From: Mucilaginibacter sp.
GTDB taxonomy: Bacteria; Bacteroidota; Bacteroidia; Sphingobacteriales; Sphingobacteriaceae
Length of the DNA: 36,425 bases
Assembly (NCBI GenBank): GCA_028288285.1
Contig: JAQBNZ010000181.1
Coordinates: forward strand, 1 to 36,425
Direction of reading: 5' to 3'
Part shown: piece after piece, positions 1-8,717 of the stretch
Position numbering within the stretch: the stretch's first letter is position 1
Layout: each line of letters starts with the position of its first letter
The notes under the pieces: model-generated
Seen by the model: only the letters and a program-made list of their open reading frames with translations
Database searches by the model: none
What the model was told of the DNA's origin: nothing
Translations under genes and position numbers: made by a program

Positions 1-36
1 AATAAAGAACAATTTGAAAGGGAGACACGCCTGTAA
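1..36 (+). CDS. Probable 3' end of upstream complex I gene (nuoG tail), partial
   Basis: Frame 1 stays open from the window edge for eleven codons (NKEQFERETRL) and stops with a TAA that shares its last A with the nuoH ATG (TAATG). One-base stop/start overlaps of this kind are normal inside a translationally coupled operon. The usual nuoA-N order would put nuoG here. Only eleven residues are visible, so identity rests on gene order, not on similarity, and the open frame could be chance. Confidence 0.4.
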   Translation, partial: NKEQFERETRL

Positions 37-1067
37 TGGAATTAGCAGATATCGCCATAAAATTTGGGCTTATAATAATCATATTCGCTATTAGTTTGGT
101 AGTAGCTATGTACTCTACTTATGCCGAACGTAAAATAGCGGCATTTTTTCAGGACAGGGTAGGCCCTAACCGTGCCGGTCCGTTTGGTATTTTACAGCCA
201 CTTGCTGATGGTGCCAAAATGTTCATGAAGGAAGAGATCATCCCAACCAACGCAACACCATTTTTATTCATCGTTGGGCCTTCGTTAGCTATCCTTACCG
301 CATGTATTGGTTCGGCAGTTATCCCATGGGGGCAAAATTTAACTGTTGGCGATAAAGTTATACCGCTGCAGGTTACCGATATTAACGTAGGTATTTTGTA
401 CATATTCGGTGTAGTATCATTGGGTGTGTATGGTGTAATGATAGGCGGCTGGGCATCAAACAATAAATACTCTTTATTGGGTGCTATCCGTGCGGCTTCA
501 CAAAACATCAGTTACGAAATTTCAATGGGGCTTTCCATCATAGCCCTGTTAATGGTTACCGGTACTTTAAGCTTAGGCGAAATTGCACAAGCCCAACACG
601 GCTGGCACTGGAACGTGATCTATCAGCCAGTAGGTTTCCTGATATTTATTATTTGCGCATTTGCAGAAACTAACCGTACCCCGTTTGATTTGCCTGAGTG
701 CGAAACCGAACTGGTAGGTGGTTATCATACCGAGTACTCATCAATGAAACTGGGTTTCTATCTGTTTGCCGAGTATATTAATATGTTTATATCATCGGCA
801 GTAATGGCTACCTTGTATTGGGGTGGTTACAATTACCCGGGTATGGATTGGGTAACAGCGCATGTTGGCCCGGTTATTGGCCCACTTATTGGTACTGCAG
901 TGTTCTTTACAAAAATATTCCTGTTCATCTTTTTCTTTATGTGGGTTCGCTGGACTATCCCGCGTTTCCGTTACGATCAGTTGATGGATTTGGGTTGGAA
1001 GGTATTGATACCGTTGGCTATAGCAAACATTGTGGTAACAGGTATTTTTATTACTTTTTTTAGTTAG
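36..1067 (+). CDS. nuoH: NADH-quinone oxidoreductase subunit H
   Basis: This is the membrane subunit of complex I that joins the peripheral arm to the membrane arm and lines part of the quinone chamber. The 343-residue length is normal for the family and the protein is about eight hydrophobic helices long. Family signatures visible are ERK followed by RVGPNRAGPFG at residues 31-51 and the acidic loop ETNRTPFDLPECE from residue 211, followed by GGYHTEYS. The ATG overlaps the stop of the frame upstream by one base, and nuoI begins 11 bases after its stop, so it is inside the nuo operon. Nothing is truncated or unusual. Confidence 0.97.
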   Translation: MELADIAIKFGLIIIIFAISLVVAMYSTYAERKIAAFFQDRVGPNRAGPFGILQPLADGAKMFMKEEIIPTNATPFLFIVGPSLAILTACIGSAVIPWGQNLTVGDKVIPLQVTDINVGILYIFGVVSLGVYGVMIGGWASNNKYSLLGAIRAASQNISYEISMGLSIIALLMVTGTLSLGEIAQAQHGWHWNVIYQPVGFLIFIICAFAETNRTPFDLPECETELVGGYHTEYSSMKLGFYLFAEYINMFISSAVMATLYWGGYNYPGMDWVTAHVGPVIGPLIGTAVFFTKIFLFIFFFMWVRWTIPRFRYDQLMDLGWKVLIPLAIANIVVTGIFITFFS

Positions 1068-1078
1068 AGAGGAATCAA

Positions 1079-1576
1079 ATGGAATCATTAAGTAATAAGA
1101 AAAAGCAATTAATAGTAAAACCACTCAATTTTTGGGAGCGGGCTTACCTGCCTGCAATTGTGCATGGTTTGTCTATTACTATGAGCCACTTTTTCAAAAA
1201 GCCGGTTACTATACAATATCCGGATGAGAAGCGTGAGTTTTCAGAAAACTATCGTGGTATGCACTCGCTTAAACGCGATGAGAATGGTGCAGAGCGTTGC
1301 ACTGCATGCGGTTTATGTGCATTATCATGCCCGGCAGAAGCCATAACCATGACAGCTGCCGAGCGCCAAAAAGGCGAAGAGCATTTATACCGTGAAGAGA
1401 AATATGCAGCTGTTTATGAAATTAACATGCTGCGCTGCATTTTCTGTGGGCTTTGTGAAGAGGCCTGCCCAAAAGAAGCAATATACCTCGACGGTGATAT
1501 CATTCCATCAGATTATTTGAGGAAAGATTTTATTTACGGAAAAGACAAATTAGTAGAACCACCTTTAAATCAATAA
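1079..1576 (+). CDS. nuoI: NADH-quinone oxidoreductase subunit I (two 4Fe-4S clusters)
   Basis: This peripheral-arm subunit carries the N6a and N6b iron-sulphur clusters that pass electrons from NADH towards quinone. Two ferredoxin motifs are complete: Cys74, 77, 80 and 84 (CTACGLCALSCP) and Cys120, 123, 126 and 130 (CIFCGLCEEACP). The 165-residue size fits the family. An amphipathic N-terminal stretch (residues 15-40) precedes the clusters, as expected for the helix that anchors NuoI to NuoH. It starts 11 bases after nuoH. The 63-base gap to nuoJ is the widest in this part of the operon apart from the nuoK-nuoL gap and holds a candidate promoter. Confidence 0.97.
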   Translation: MESLSNKKKQLIVKPLNFWERAYLPAIVHGLSITMSHFFKKPVTIQYPDEKREFSENYRGMHSLKRDENGAERCTACGLCALSCPAEAITMTAAERQKGEEHLYREEKYAAVYEINMLRCIFCGLCEEACPKEAIYLDGDIIPSDYLRKDFIYGKDKLVEPPLNQ

Positions 1577-1587
1577 CAGAAGTTTTA

Positions 1588-1595
1588 TACCTTTG
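1588..1595 (+). promoter_or_regulatory. Candidate internal promoter -7 element before nuoJ
   Basis: TACCTTTG matches the Bacteroidota -7 consensus TAnnTTTG exactly and lies in the nuoI-nuoJ gap. Transcription would begin near 1602, giving a leader of just under 40 nucleotides. No clear TTG-type -33 element is seen at the usual distance. If real, it would supply extra transcripts for the membrane-arm genes nuoJ-N. Confidence 0.4.
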
Positions 1596-1639
1596 CGCAA
1601 CTCTTTTTTGAAGGGCACAGGTATATTGTAAATATAAAC

Positions 1640-2149
1640 ATGAGTACATTTTACTTCATCGCGTTTTTATCCATATTCTTTTCTATACTGGTTATTTCTG
1701 CAAAAAACCCGGTGCATAGTATATTGTACCTTATACTTACCTTTTTTACTTTCACCATTCACTATATATTATTGAATGCACAGTTTTTGGCTATAGTAAA
1801 CTTTATAGTTTACATGGGCGCCATACTGGTATTGTTTTTATATACGCTGATGCTCATTAACCTCAACAAAGAATCGGAACCGGTTAAGCCATTTATGATT
1901 AAGATAGCCGCTGTATTTGGTGGTGGTATATTAGCTGTAGCGCTGGTATCATCATTAAAATCATTAGGCGCGTCAGATCCGGTGGTGTTGAAGAACCCCG
2001 AGCTGGGCCTTGTGAAAAACCTGGGTAAAATTTTATTTAACGAATTTTTATTGCCGTTTGAGGTATCATCAGTATTGCTGTTATCGGCAATGGTTGGCGC
2101 CGTATTACTGGCCACTAAAGATCCTAAAGAAACAAAAGCAACCATCTGA
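1640..2149 (+). CDS. nuoJ: NADH-quinone oxidoreductase subunit J
   Basis: A 169-residue, five-helix membrane-arm subunit of complex I. The strongly conserved third helix is seen as the segment around [15 protein letters not shown] (residues 54-68), the part of NuoJ that changes conformation in the proton-pumping cycle. The C-terminus ends in a charged tail (DPKETKATI). Its TGA stop overlaps the nuoK ATG by one base (TGATG), which implies translational coupling. The assignment comes from hydrophobic pattern, length, helix signature and position between nuoI and nuoK. Confidence 0.94.
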   Translation: MSTFYFIAFLSIFFSILVISAKNPVHSILYLILTFFTFTIHYILLNAQFLAIVNFIVYMGAILVLFLYTLMLINLNKESEPVKPFMIKIAAVFGGGILAVALVSSLKSLGASDPVVLKNPELGLVKNLGKILFNEFLLPFEVSSVLLLSAMVGAVLLATKDPKETKATI

Positions 2150-2478
2150 TGGACAGTTTAACCAATACCATTCAAGCGGTGCCGCTTAACCATTACATTT
2201 TATTAAGCGCTATTATATTTTCAATAGGTGTTATGGGTGTTTTATTACGCCGAAATGCTATTGTGATATTTATGTCGGTTGAGCTGATGCTTAACTCGGT
2301 TAACCTGTTGCTTGCCGCATTTTCGGTTTACCGTGGTGATGCAGCCGGACAAGTTTTTGTGTTTTTTATTATGGCACTGGCCGCTGCAGAAGTAGCAGTA
2401 GGACTGGCCATTATAGTAATGATATACCGTAACACCAACTCTGTAGATATTAACGTATTGAATAGGTTGAAGTGGTAA
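2149..2478 (+). CDS. nuoK: NADH-quinone oxidoreductase subunit K
   Basis: A 109-residue, three-helix complex I subunit that forms part of the fourth proton path. The two membrane glutamates known to matter in the family are present: Glu45 in [13 protein letters not shown] and Glu81 in [13 protein letters not shown], corresponding to E. coli Glu36 and Glu72. The first ATG that overlaps the nuoJ stop is used. It is followed by an unusually long spacer for this operon, 173 bases to nuoL, filled by two palindromic repeats. Confidence 0.96.
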   Translation: MDSLTNTIQAVPLNHYILLSAIIFSIGVMGVLLRRNAIVIFMSVELMLNSVNLLLAAFSVYRGDAAGQVFVFFIMALAAAEVAVGLAIIVMIYRNTNSVDINVLNRLKW

Positions 2479-2489
2479 ACTAACAAATT

Positions 2490-2628
2490 GTCATTCTGAG
2501 CATAGCGAAGAATCTATCGGCAAATAGATGCTTCAAAACGTTCAGCATGACAAAAATAAAACAACGCTTGTCATTCTGAGCATAGCGAAGAATCTATCGA
2601 TAGATGCTTCATTACATTCAGGCCTGAC
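2490..2628. repeat. Tandem pair of TCATTCTGA-type palindromic repeats between nuoK and nuoL
   Basis: Copy 1 runs 2490-2551 and copy 2 runs 2570-2628. Each begins GTCATTCTGAGCATAGCGAA, continues GAATCTATC, and ends in an imperfect inverted copy (ATAGATGCTTC...TTCAGCATGAC in copy 1, a degraded GGCCTGAC end in copy 2), so each can fold into a long hairpin. The same family occurs at 27955-28026, with related versions at 24781-24905 and 25913-26007. They sit in the longest gap of the nuo operon and could weaken or stabilise the transcript at this point. Confidence 0.85.
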
Positions 2629-2651
2629 AAAAAATGAAACAAAAGATATAA

Positions 2652-4556
2652 ATGGACAAATTAATCTGGCTTATTCCTGTACTACCTTTAGCCGGTTTTG
2701 TTATAAACGGACTTGGGCGTAATTCCTTGTCGAAAGGTATTATCGGTGCTATTGGTAGTTTATTGGTATTAGTGGCATTTGGCTTAAGCGTTGCTGCATT
2801 CTTCCAGATCAAACAAACCGGCGCACCTATTAACGTTACCCTTTTCGATTGGATAAGCGTTGGCGACTTTAAAATCCCGTTTTCTTTCCTGGTAGATCAG
2901 CTGAGCACAATAATGCTGCTCATTGTTACTGGGGTTGGTTTCCTCATCCATTTATATTCTATCGGCTACATGCATGACGATGCTGGTTTTGGTAAGTTTT
3001 TCTCCTACCTTAATCTGTTCGTATTTTTTATGCTGCTGCTGGTAATGGGCTCCAACTATGTTATTATGTTCATAGGTTGGGAGGGTGTAGGCTTATGCTC
3101 ATACCTGTTAATAGGTTTCTGGTATACCAATCCAAGTTATGCTGAAGCTGCCAAAAAGGCCTTCATCATGAACCGTATTGGTGACCTTGGCTTTTTACTG
3201 GGTATCTTCCTTCTTGTTAACACATTTAACAGTGTTGCTTACGCGGATATCTTCCCAAAAGCAGCAGGCATGAAAGCCGGCGATGCTCCATTTGTGCTCA
3301 TAACGATATTACTATTTGTAGGTGCCGTTGGTAAATCGGCACAGTTACCACTGTTTACCTGGTTACCTGATGCTATGGCTGGCCCAACACCGGTATCTGC
3401 ATTAATACACGCTGCTACAATGGTTACAGCAGGTATTTACATGATAGCCCGCTCAAACATACTGTTTACTATGGCGCCGGATACAATGGAAGTAATTGCC
3501 ATTGTAGGTTTAGCCACCGCAGCATTTGCAGCATTAATTGCCCTTACACAAACTGATATTAAAAAGGTACTGGCATATTCAACCGTATCACAGTTAGGAT
3601 ATATGTTTTTAGGTTTAGGCGTTGGTGCTTATACCGGTGCATTCTTCCACGTATTAACCCATGCATTCTTTAAAGCATTATTGTTCCTGGGTGCAGGGTC
3701 TGTTATCCACGCAATGGGCGGCGAACAGGATATGCGCAAAATGGGCGGATTAAAGGGTAAGGTAAAAATCACCTTTGTTACTATGCTGGTTGGTACTATT
3801 GCTATTGCCGGTATCCCACCATTCTCGGGTTTCTTTTCAAAAGACGAAATTTTGGCTGCGGCCTTTGCACATAGCACAACATTTTATGTAGTAGGTGTTA
3901 TCACCGCTATGTTAACCTCTTTCTATATGTTCCGGATGATGTACCTTACCTTTTGGGGTAAATTCCGTGGAACACACGACCAGGAGCATCATTTACATGA
4001 GTCGCCTGCAAGTATGACCATTCCGTTGATAGTGCTGGCTATATTATCGGCTATTGGCGGTATGATAGGTGTACCTGCAGTTATGGGTGGCCATCATGAG
4101 CTGGCTGCTTTTCTTGAGCCGGTATTTACAAGCTCAAAACAATTATTAGGCGAGCATGAGTTAAGCCATAGCACCGAATGGTTGCTAATGGGCATATCTG
4201 TTGGTGTAGCCATATTTGCTATGATATATGCATACATGAAGTATGTAAGTAAAGCAAGCGTTCCGGTATCTGACGAGGAAGAGCGCCCGGCGTTATCAAA
4301 CCTGTCATACAATAAATTTTATATTGATGAATTGTATGACATGATAATCCGTAAGCCGCTCGATGCTGTATCGGTATTCTTCTATAAAGTAGTTGAGTTA
4401 AGCGGTATAGATGGATTTGTGAACGGCTTAGGTAAAGGTTCAATAGAAGCAAGCAAAGGCCTGCGCCTGTTACAAACAGGTAATGTAGGTTTCTACATAT
4501 TTATAATGGTAATAGGTATTATTGCCGTATTGGTTTACAACTTTTTAAGAATATAA
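2652..4556 (+). CDS. nuoL: NADH-quinone oxidoreductase subunit L
   Basis: The distal antiporter-like proton pump of complex I, 634 residues. The proton-path residues are present: Glu144 in GWEGVGLCSYLLIGFW and Lys228 in VGKSAQLPLFTWLPDAM, followed by GPTPVSALIHAATMVTAG, the Proton_antipo_M signature. The C-terminal part beyond residue 500 is less conserved, with two closing hydrophobic segments, fitting the lateral helix and last anchor that only NuoL has. The ATG lies 24 bases after the second repeat copy. nuoM begins 24 bases downstream. Confidence 0.97.
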   Translation: MDKLIWLIPVLPLAGFVINGLGRNSLSKGIIGAIGSLLVLVAFGLSVAAFFQIKQTGAPINVTLFDWISVGDFKIPFSFLVDQLSTIMLLIVTGVGFLIHLYSIGYMHDDAGFGKFFSYLNLFVFFMLLLVMGSNYVIMFIGWEGVGLCSYLLIGFWYTNPSYAEAAKKAFIMNRIGDLGFLLGIFLLVNTFNSVAYADIFPKAAGMKAGDAPFVLITILLFVGAVGKSAQLPLFTWLPDAMAGPTPVSALIHAATMVTAGIYMIARSNILFTMAPDTMEVIAIVGLATAAFAALIALTQTDIKKVLAYSTVSQLGYMFLGLGVGAYTGAFFHVLTHAFFKALLFLGAGSVIHAMGGEQDMRKMGGLKGKVKITFVTMLVGTIAIAGIPPFSGFFSKDEILAAAFAHSTTFYVVGVITAMLTSFYMFRMMYLTFWGKFRGTHDQEHHLHESPASMTIPLIVLAILSAIGGMIGVPAVMGGHHELAAFLEPVFTSSKQLLGEHELSHSTEWLLMGISVGVAIFAMIYAYMKYVSKASVPVSDEEERPALSNLSYNKFYIDELYDMIIRKPLDAVSVFFYKVVELSGIDGFVNGLGKGSIEASKGLRLLQTGNVGFYIFIMVIGIIAVLVYNFLRI

Positions 4557-4580
4557 AACGATAGCGTTTTACCCTATAAA

Positions 4581-6047
4581 ATGACGGTTAGTATTTTACT
4601 TTTTTTACCGATTTTGGCAGCCCTTATAGTGCTGTTGTTTAAAAACGAAGTGGCTAAACACGCCGCATTATTTTTTGCCATAGTTGAACTGGCAATTGCT
4701 ATTTACTTTTTATCAGGCTTTGTGCCCGATGCATCAACCCAATATAGCATTGATGTGCCGTGGATACCAACAATGGGCGTTTACTTTACTGCCGGTATTG
4801 ATGGTATAAGCATGGTAATGGTGTTGCTAACCACAGTGCTTGTCCCACTTATAATTTTAACCACCTATAAGCACGAGTATAAGAATGCCCCGGCATTTTA
4901 TGCTTTAATACTATTTATGCAGGCCGGTTTATTAACCGTGTTTACCGCGCTGGATGGTTTCTTATTTTATGTAGGCTGGGAAGCTGCCCTGATCCCTATT
5001 TATTTTATATGTGCATTATGGGGCGGCGAGAATCGTATCCGCATTAACATTAAGTTTTTCATTTACACCTTTGCAGGGTCGTTATTTATGCTGCTGGGAA
5101 TTATATTCCTGTATCTGCAAACACCTAATAAGGTTTATGATATACACGCTTTTTATGATCTAAGCCTTGATGCCAGCCACCAGTCGTGGGTGTTCTGGGC
5201 GTTCTTTTTAGCGTTTGCTATTAAAATGCCGGTATTCCCATTCCATACCTGGCAGCCCGATACTTATACCGAAGCACCATCTGCAGGTACCATGATGCTA
5301 TCGGGTATCATGTTAAAAATGGGTATTTATGGCGTTATCCGTTGGTTAATACCTAATGCGCCGGTTGGCTTTTTACATTGGCAAAATCTGGCTATCATTT
5401 TATCGGTTATCGGCATTGTGTACGCTTCGCTGATTGCGTTTAATCAAAAAGACGGTAAGCGTTTAATAGCTTACTCATCCATTGCGCACGTTGGTTTAAT
5501 ATCGGCAGGTATTTTTACCTGGACAACACAAGGTGTACAAGGTGCCATGATACAAATGCTAAGCCACGGTATTAACGTGGTGGGTATGTTCTTTATATGG
5601 GACATTATCAGTCGCCGCCTAAATACCCGCGACATTAGTCAGATGGGTGGTATATCTAAAGTGGCGCCAAACTTCTCTATCGCATTTTTGATAATCGTAT
5701 TAGGTACAGTAGCTTTACCGTTAACCAATGGTTTTGTAGGCGAGTTTCTGTTACTGAAAGGCGTGTTCCATTATAACATCTGGATTGCGGCAGTTGCTGG
5801 TTTAACTATCATATTTGGCGCGGTGTATATGCTACGTATGTATAAAAGTGTAATGCAGGGCGAAACCAATGCGTTAACAGCATTATTTGCTGATATTGAC
5901 GGATCAGAGAAATTAGTGCTGGGTATTATATGTGTGTTGATTATCGCTATTGGTGTTTATCCGCAACCTATATTACATATATCAGAGGCTGCGGTTACTA
6001 ATTTAGTACAAACAGTAAGTGCCAAGTTTGCCGTTGGCAAATTCTAA
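4581..6047 (+). CDS. nuoM: NADH-quinone oxidoreductase subunit M
   Basis: The middle antiporter-like proton pump of complex I, 488 residues and about fourteen helices. Key residues are Glu134 in YVGWEAALIPIYFIC and Lys215 in AIKMPVFPFHTWQPDTYTEA, both in the expected helices, so the proton route appears intact. It starts 24 bases after nuoL and ends 19 bases before nuoN. A short stem (AAAACG/CGTTTT, 4555-4570) lies across the end of nuoL but has no T-run. Confidence 0.97.
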   Translation: MTVSILLFLPILAALIVLLFKNEVAKHAALFFAIVELAIAIYFLSGFVPDASTQYSIDVPWIPTMGVYFTAGIDGISMVMVLLTTVLVPLIILTTYKHEYKNAPAFYALILFMQAGLLTVFTALDGFLFYVGWEAALIPIYFICALWGGENRIRINIKFFIYTFAGSLFMLLGIIFLYLQTPNKVYDIHAFYDLSLDASHQSWVFWAFFLAFAIKMPVFPFHTWQPDTYTEAPSAGTMMLSGIMLKMGIYGVIRWLIPNAPVGFLHWQNLAIILSVIGIVYASLIAFNQKDGKRLIAYSSIAHVGLISAGIFTWTTQGVQGAMIQMLSHGINVVGMFFIWDIISRRLNTRDISQMGGISKVAPNFSIAFLIIVLGTVALPLTNGFVGEFLLLKGVFHYNIWIAAVAGLTIIFGAVYMLRMYKSVMQGETNALTALFADIDGSEKLVLGIICVLIIAIGVYPQPILHISEAAVTNLVQTVSAKFAVGKF

Positions 6048-6066
6048 ACCCTAAGAATTTATAAAC

Positions 6067-7446
6067 ATGACCACTTTAATAATCATATCTGTTTTACCCA
6101 TAGTGCTTTTGTACATGGGTTTATATAAAGCTCAAAAGGCTTTGTTGCCGGTAACTATTGCAGGTTTACTGGTTGCTTTGGGTGCAGCTGTTATGCAATG
6201 GAACGATAATGCGGTGCCTATTTATAATGGTATGATGTTATTTAATAACTTCTCTATCGCTTTTTCTGCTATCAGCATAGTTTCAACCATATTAATTCTA
6301 TTGCTTTCTAAAGGATATTTTGAGAAAATAAGCAGCCACATTGCTGAATATTATGCCATCATCTTGTTCTCATTAGCAGGTATTATTGTAATGGTATCCT
6401 ACCATAACCTGGTTATGCTTTTCATTGGTATCGAAATAATGTCGGTGAGCCTGTATATATTGGCAGGTATCCGTAAAAATGATTTCGCATCAAACGAAGC
6501 CGCTTTAAAATACTTCCTGATGGGTGCTTTCTCAACAGGGTTTTTATTGTTTGGTATCACGCTTATTTACGGTGCTTCAGGTTCATTTGATCTGGAAGGC
6601 ATCCGCGATTATGTGGCTACCCATCCGAATGATATCGACCCCATATTTTACACTGGCATATTACTTATAATTGTAGGCCTTTGCTTTAAAGTTGGTGCCG
6701 CCCCTTTCCACTTCTGGACACCGGATGTTTACGAAGGTGCGCCTTCGCTTATCACCGCTTACATGTCAACAGTAGTTAAAGTAGCAGGCTTTGCGGCGTT
6801 TCTGCGTTTATTCTCTGCAAGTTTTATTCTGATGGCAGATTTTTGGGCGCCGGTATTAATGATTATTACAATCATCACCCTATTTATAGGTAACATAACA
6901 GCCCTATACCAGCAAAGCTTTAAGCGTATGCTGGCATTCTCCAGTATATCACATGCCGGCTACCTGTTATTTGCTATAGTTGCTATAGGCGCAGGTTCAG
7001 CAAACTCTGTATTTGTTTATGCTACTGCTTATTCAATTGCTTCAATTGTAGCCTTTGGCGCTTTAATATTGGTTAGGCAGCAAACAGGCAGCGATAACTT
7101 TGAAGGCTTTAACGGTCTGGCCAAAAGAAATCCATTCCTGGCATTGGTACTTACCATTAGCATGCTGTCGTTAGCTGGTATTCCGTTAACAGCCGGGTTT
7201 ATTGGTAAGTTTTACATGTTCACAGGTGCACTGGCACATTATAAATTCTGGCTGGTAATTATAGCGGTGATAAATGCTATCATCAGTATATTTTACTATT
7301 TCAGGGTTATTATTGTCATGTATTTCCGCAGTACAGAGCGTGCCGAAGTTGAAGTTCCGCCATACTATAAGTTTGTTTTGGGCTTATCGGCATTAGCAAC
7401 AATCCTTATCGGTATCTACCCTTCAATTATATCTGCCCTTATTTAA
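6067..7446 (+). CDS. nuoN: NADH-quinone oxidoreductase subunit N
   Basis: The third antiporter-like subunit, 459 residues, placed next to NuoK in the assembled complex. Conserved charges are Glu123 (FIGIEIMSVSLYILAG), Lys148 in LKYFLMGAFSTG and Lys208 in FKVGAAPFHFWTPDVYEGAP. It is the last nuo gene. The next gene starts 56 bases on, and no strong terminator is visible in the gap, so read-through into dedA-ppa is possible. Confidence 0.97.
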   Translation: MTTLIIISVLPIVLLYMGLYKAQKALLPVTIAGLLVALGAAVMQWNDNAVPIYNGMMLFNNFSIAFSAISIVSTILILLLSKGYFEKISSHIAEYYAIILFSLAGIIVMVSYHNLVMLFIGIEIMSVSLYILAGIRKNDFASNEAALKYFLMGAFSTGFLLFGITLIYGASGSFDLEGIRDYVATHPNDIDPIFYTGILLIIVGLCFKVGAAPFHFWTPDVYEGAPSLITAYMSTVVKVAGFAAFLRLFSASFILMADFWAPVLMIITIITLFIGNITALYQQSFKRMLAFSSISHAGYLLFAIVAIGAGSANSVFVYATAYSIASIVAFGALILVRQQTGSDNFEGFNGLAKRNPFLALVLTISMLSLAGIPLTAGFIGKFYMFTGALAHYKFWLVIIAVINAIISIFYYFRVIIVMYFRSTERAEVEVPPYYKFVLGLSALATILIGIYPSIISALI

Positions 7447-7502
7447 TACAGGGCTTTAACTGCAAATTGATTTAATATTTGTAGTTTTACGGATATAGTT
7501 TA

Positions 7503-8156
7503 ATGGAAAACTTTTGGGAATACCTTCAAAATTTAACCGATGCGCAAGCCATTTTAAGCACTGGCGGGTTTTACCTATTGCTTATTGTAGTATTTGCTGA
7601 AACAGGTTTATTTTTCGGGTTTTTTTTACCGGGCGATTATTTATTATTCCTTGCTGGCATATTGAGCAGCGCCGGAATTATTGCTGTACCTATTCATGTA
7701 TTAGTACTCTCACTGATAGCGGCGGGTATTTTGGGTAATTATACCGGCTACTGGTTTGGTTACCGAACGGGGCCAATGCTGTTTAACAAAAACGATTCTT
7801 TTTTCTTTAAAAAGCGATACGTAGCTGTAGCAGAAGAGTTTTATGCTAAATATGGAGGTATGGCTTTGATTTTAGGCAGATTTTTCCCTATTGTTAGGAC
7901 ATTTGCCCCTATATTTGCAGGAGTAGTAAAAGTTGACCTTAAAAAGTTTACCATTTATAACATTATAGGTAGTGTTGCCTGGGTAACTACATTAACCTTA
8001 GCCGGTTATTTTTTAGGTCGGCAATTCCCGCAATTAAAAAACAACCTGCAGTATATCGTGTTTGGGTTAATATTTGTAACATCAATACCGTTTGTTGTGG
8101 CTTATATAAAAAGGAAGATTAATAAGGCGAGTAACGATAAAATAGAAAATATATAA
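7503..8156 (+). CDS. DedA-family membrane protein
   Basis: A 217-residue inner-membrane protein of the DedA/SNARE-associated (VTT) superfamily. Members act in lipid-carrier and phospholipid flipping and in membrane homeostasis. Diagnostic features are the acidic pair Glu33 (FAETGLFFGFFLPGDY) and Asp45, and the GRFFPIVRTFAP motif at residues 125-136 with its conserved arginines, followed by a re-entrant-type hydrophobic segment. The C-terminus is a lysine-rich tail. ppa starts 8 bases after the stop, suggesting co-transcription. The specific substrate cannot be read from sequence. Confidence 0.93.
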   Translation: MENFWEYLQNLTDAQAILSTGGFYLLLIVVFAETGLFFGFFLPGDYLLFLAGILSSAGIIAVPIHVLVLSLIAAGILGNYTGYWFGYRTGPMLFNKNDSFFFKKRYVAVAEEFYAKYGGMALILGRFFPIVRTFAPIFAGVVKVDLKKFTIYNIIGSVAWVTTLTLAGYFLGRQFPQLKNNLQYIVFGLIFVTSIPFVVAYIKRKINKASNDKIENI

Positions 8157-8164
8157 TAGAATAA

Positions 8165-8710
8165 ATGAGTACACAACACCCCTGGCACCAGGTTTCTCCG
8201 GGCGATAACATCCCTGAGATTGTAAATGCGATCATTGAGATCCCTAAAGGATCAAAGGCTAAATATGAGATTGATAAAGATTCGGGCTTGTTAAAGCTTG
8301 ATCGTGTTTTATTTTCATCAGTAATGTACCCGGCCAACTATGGCTTTATACCACAAACTTATTGTGATGATAAAGATCCTTTAGATATATTGGTGCTTTG
8401 CTCTATTGATGTTTTTCCGATGTCTATCATCGAGGCGAAAATTGTAGGCGTTATGCACATGGTTGATAATGGCGAACAGGACGATAAGATCATAGCAGTT
8501 GCTAAGAACGATATGTCTGTAAACTATATTAATGATTTAAACGAGTTGCCGCCGCACGCAATGACAGAGATAGTACGGTTTTTTAAAGACTATAAAAAGC
8601 TGGAAGGCAAAAATGTAACTATTGAGCATTTGCTCGGCTTACGTTACGCGCACAAGGTAATTAACGAAAGTTTAGAACTTTATAAGTCTACTTTCCCTGA
8701 TCACAAATAA
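8165..8710 (+). CDS. ppa: Inorganic pyrophosphatase (family I)
   Basis: A cytoplasmic Mg-dependent enzyme that hydrolyses pyrophosphate to two phosphates, pulling biosynthetic reactions forward. The family I signature is present as DDKDPLDIL at residues 68-76, with the metal-binding aspartates, preceded by the conserved [15 protein letters not shown] stretch. At 181 residues it matches bacterial hexameric enzymes. It is packed between dedA (8 bases) and the CNNM/CorC-type gene (7 bases), so the three are probably one transcript. Confidence 0.97.
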   Translation: MSTQHPWHQVSPGDNIPEIVNAIIEIPKGSKAKYEIDKDSGLLKLDRVLFSSVMYPANYGFIPQTYCDDKDPLDILVLCSIDVFPMSIIEAKIVGVMHMVDNGEQDDKIIAVAKNDMSVNYINDLNELPPHAMTEIVRFFKDYKKLEGKNVTIEHLLGLRYAHKVINESLELYKSTFPDHK

Positions 8711-8717
8711 ATAATAA

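Noticed and set aside
149..508. Open frame of 119 residues on the minus strand inside nuoH
   Set aside because: It is an antisense shadow of a strongly conserved gene, with no start context or family-like sequence.
2528..2722. Small plus-strand open frame across the nuoK-nuoL repeats
   Set aside because: It is made of the two palindromic repeats and the start of nuoL in another frame.
4555..4570. AAAACG/CGTTTT stem between nuoL and nuoM
   Set aside because: It is short, A/T-rich and has no T-run; it is more likely chance than a terminator inside the operon.
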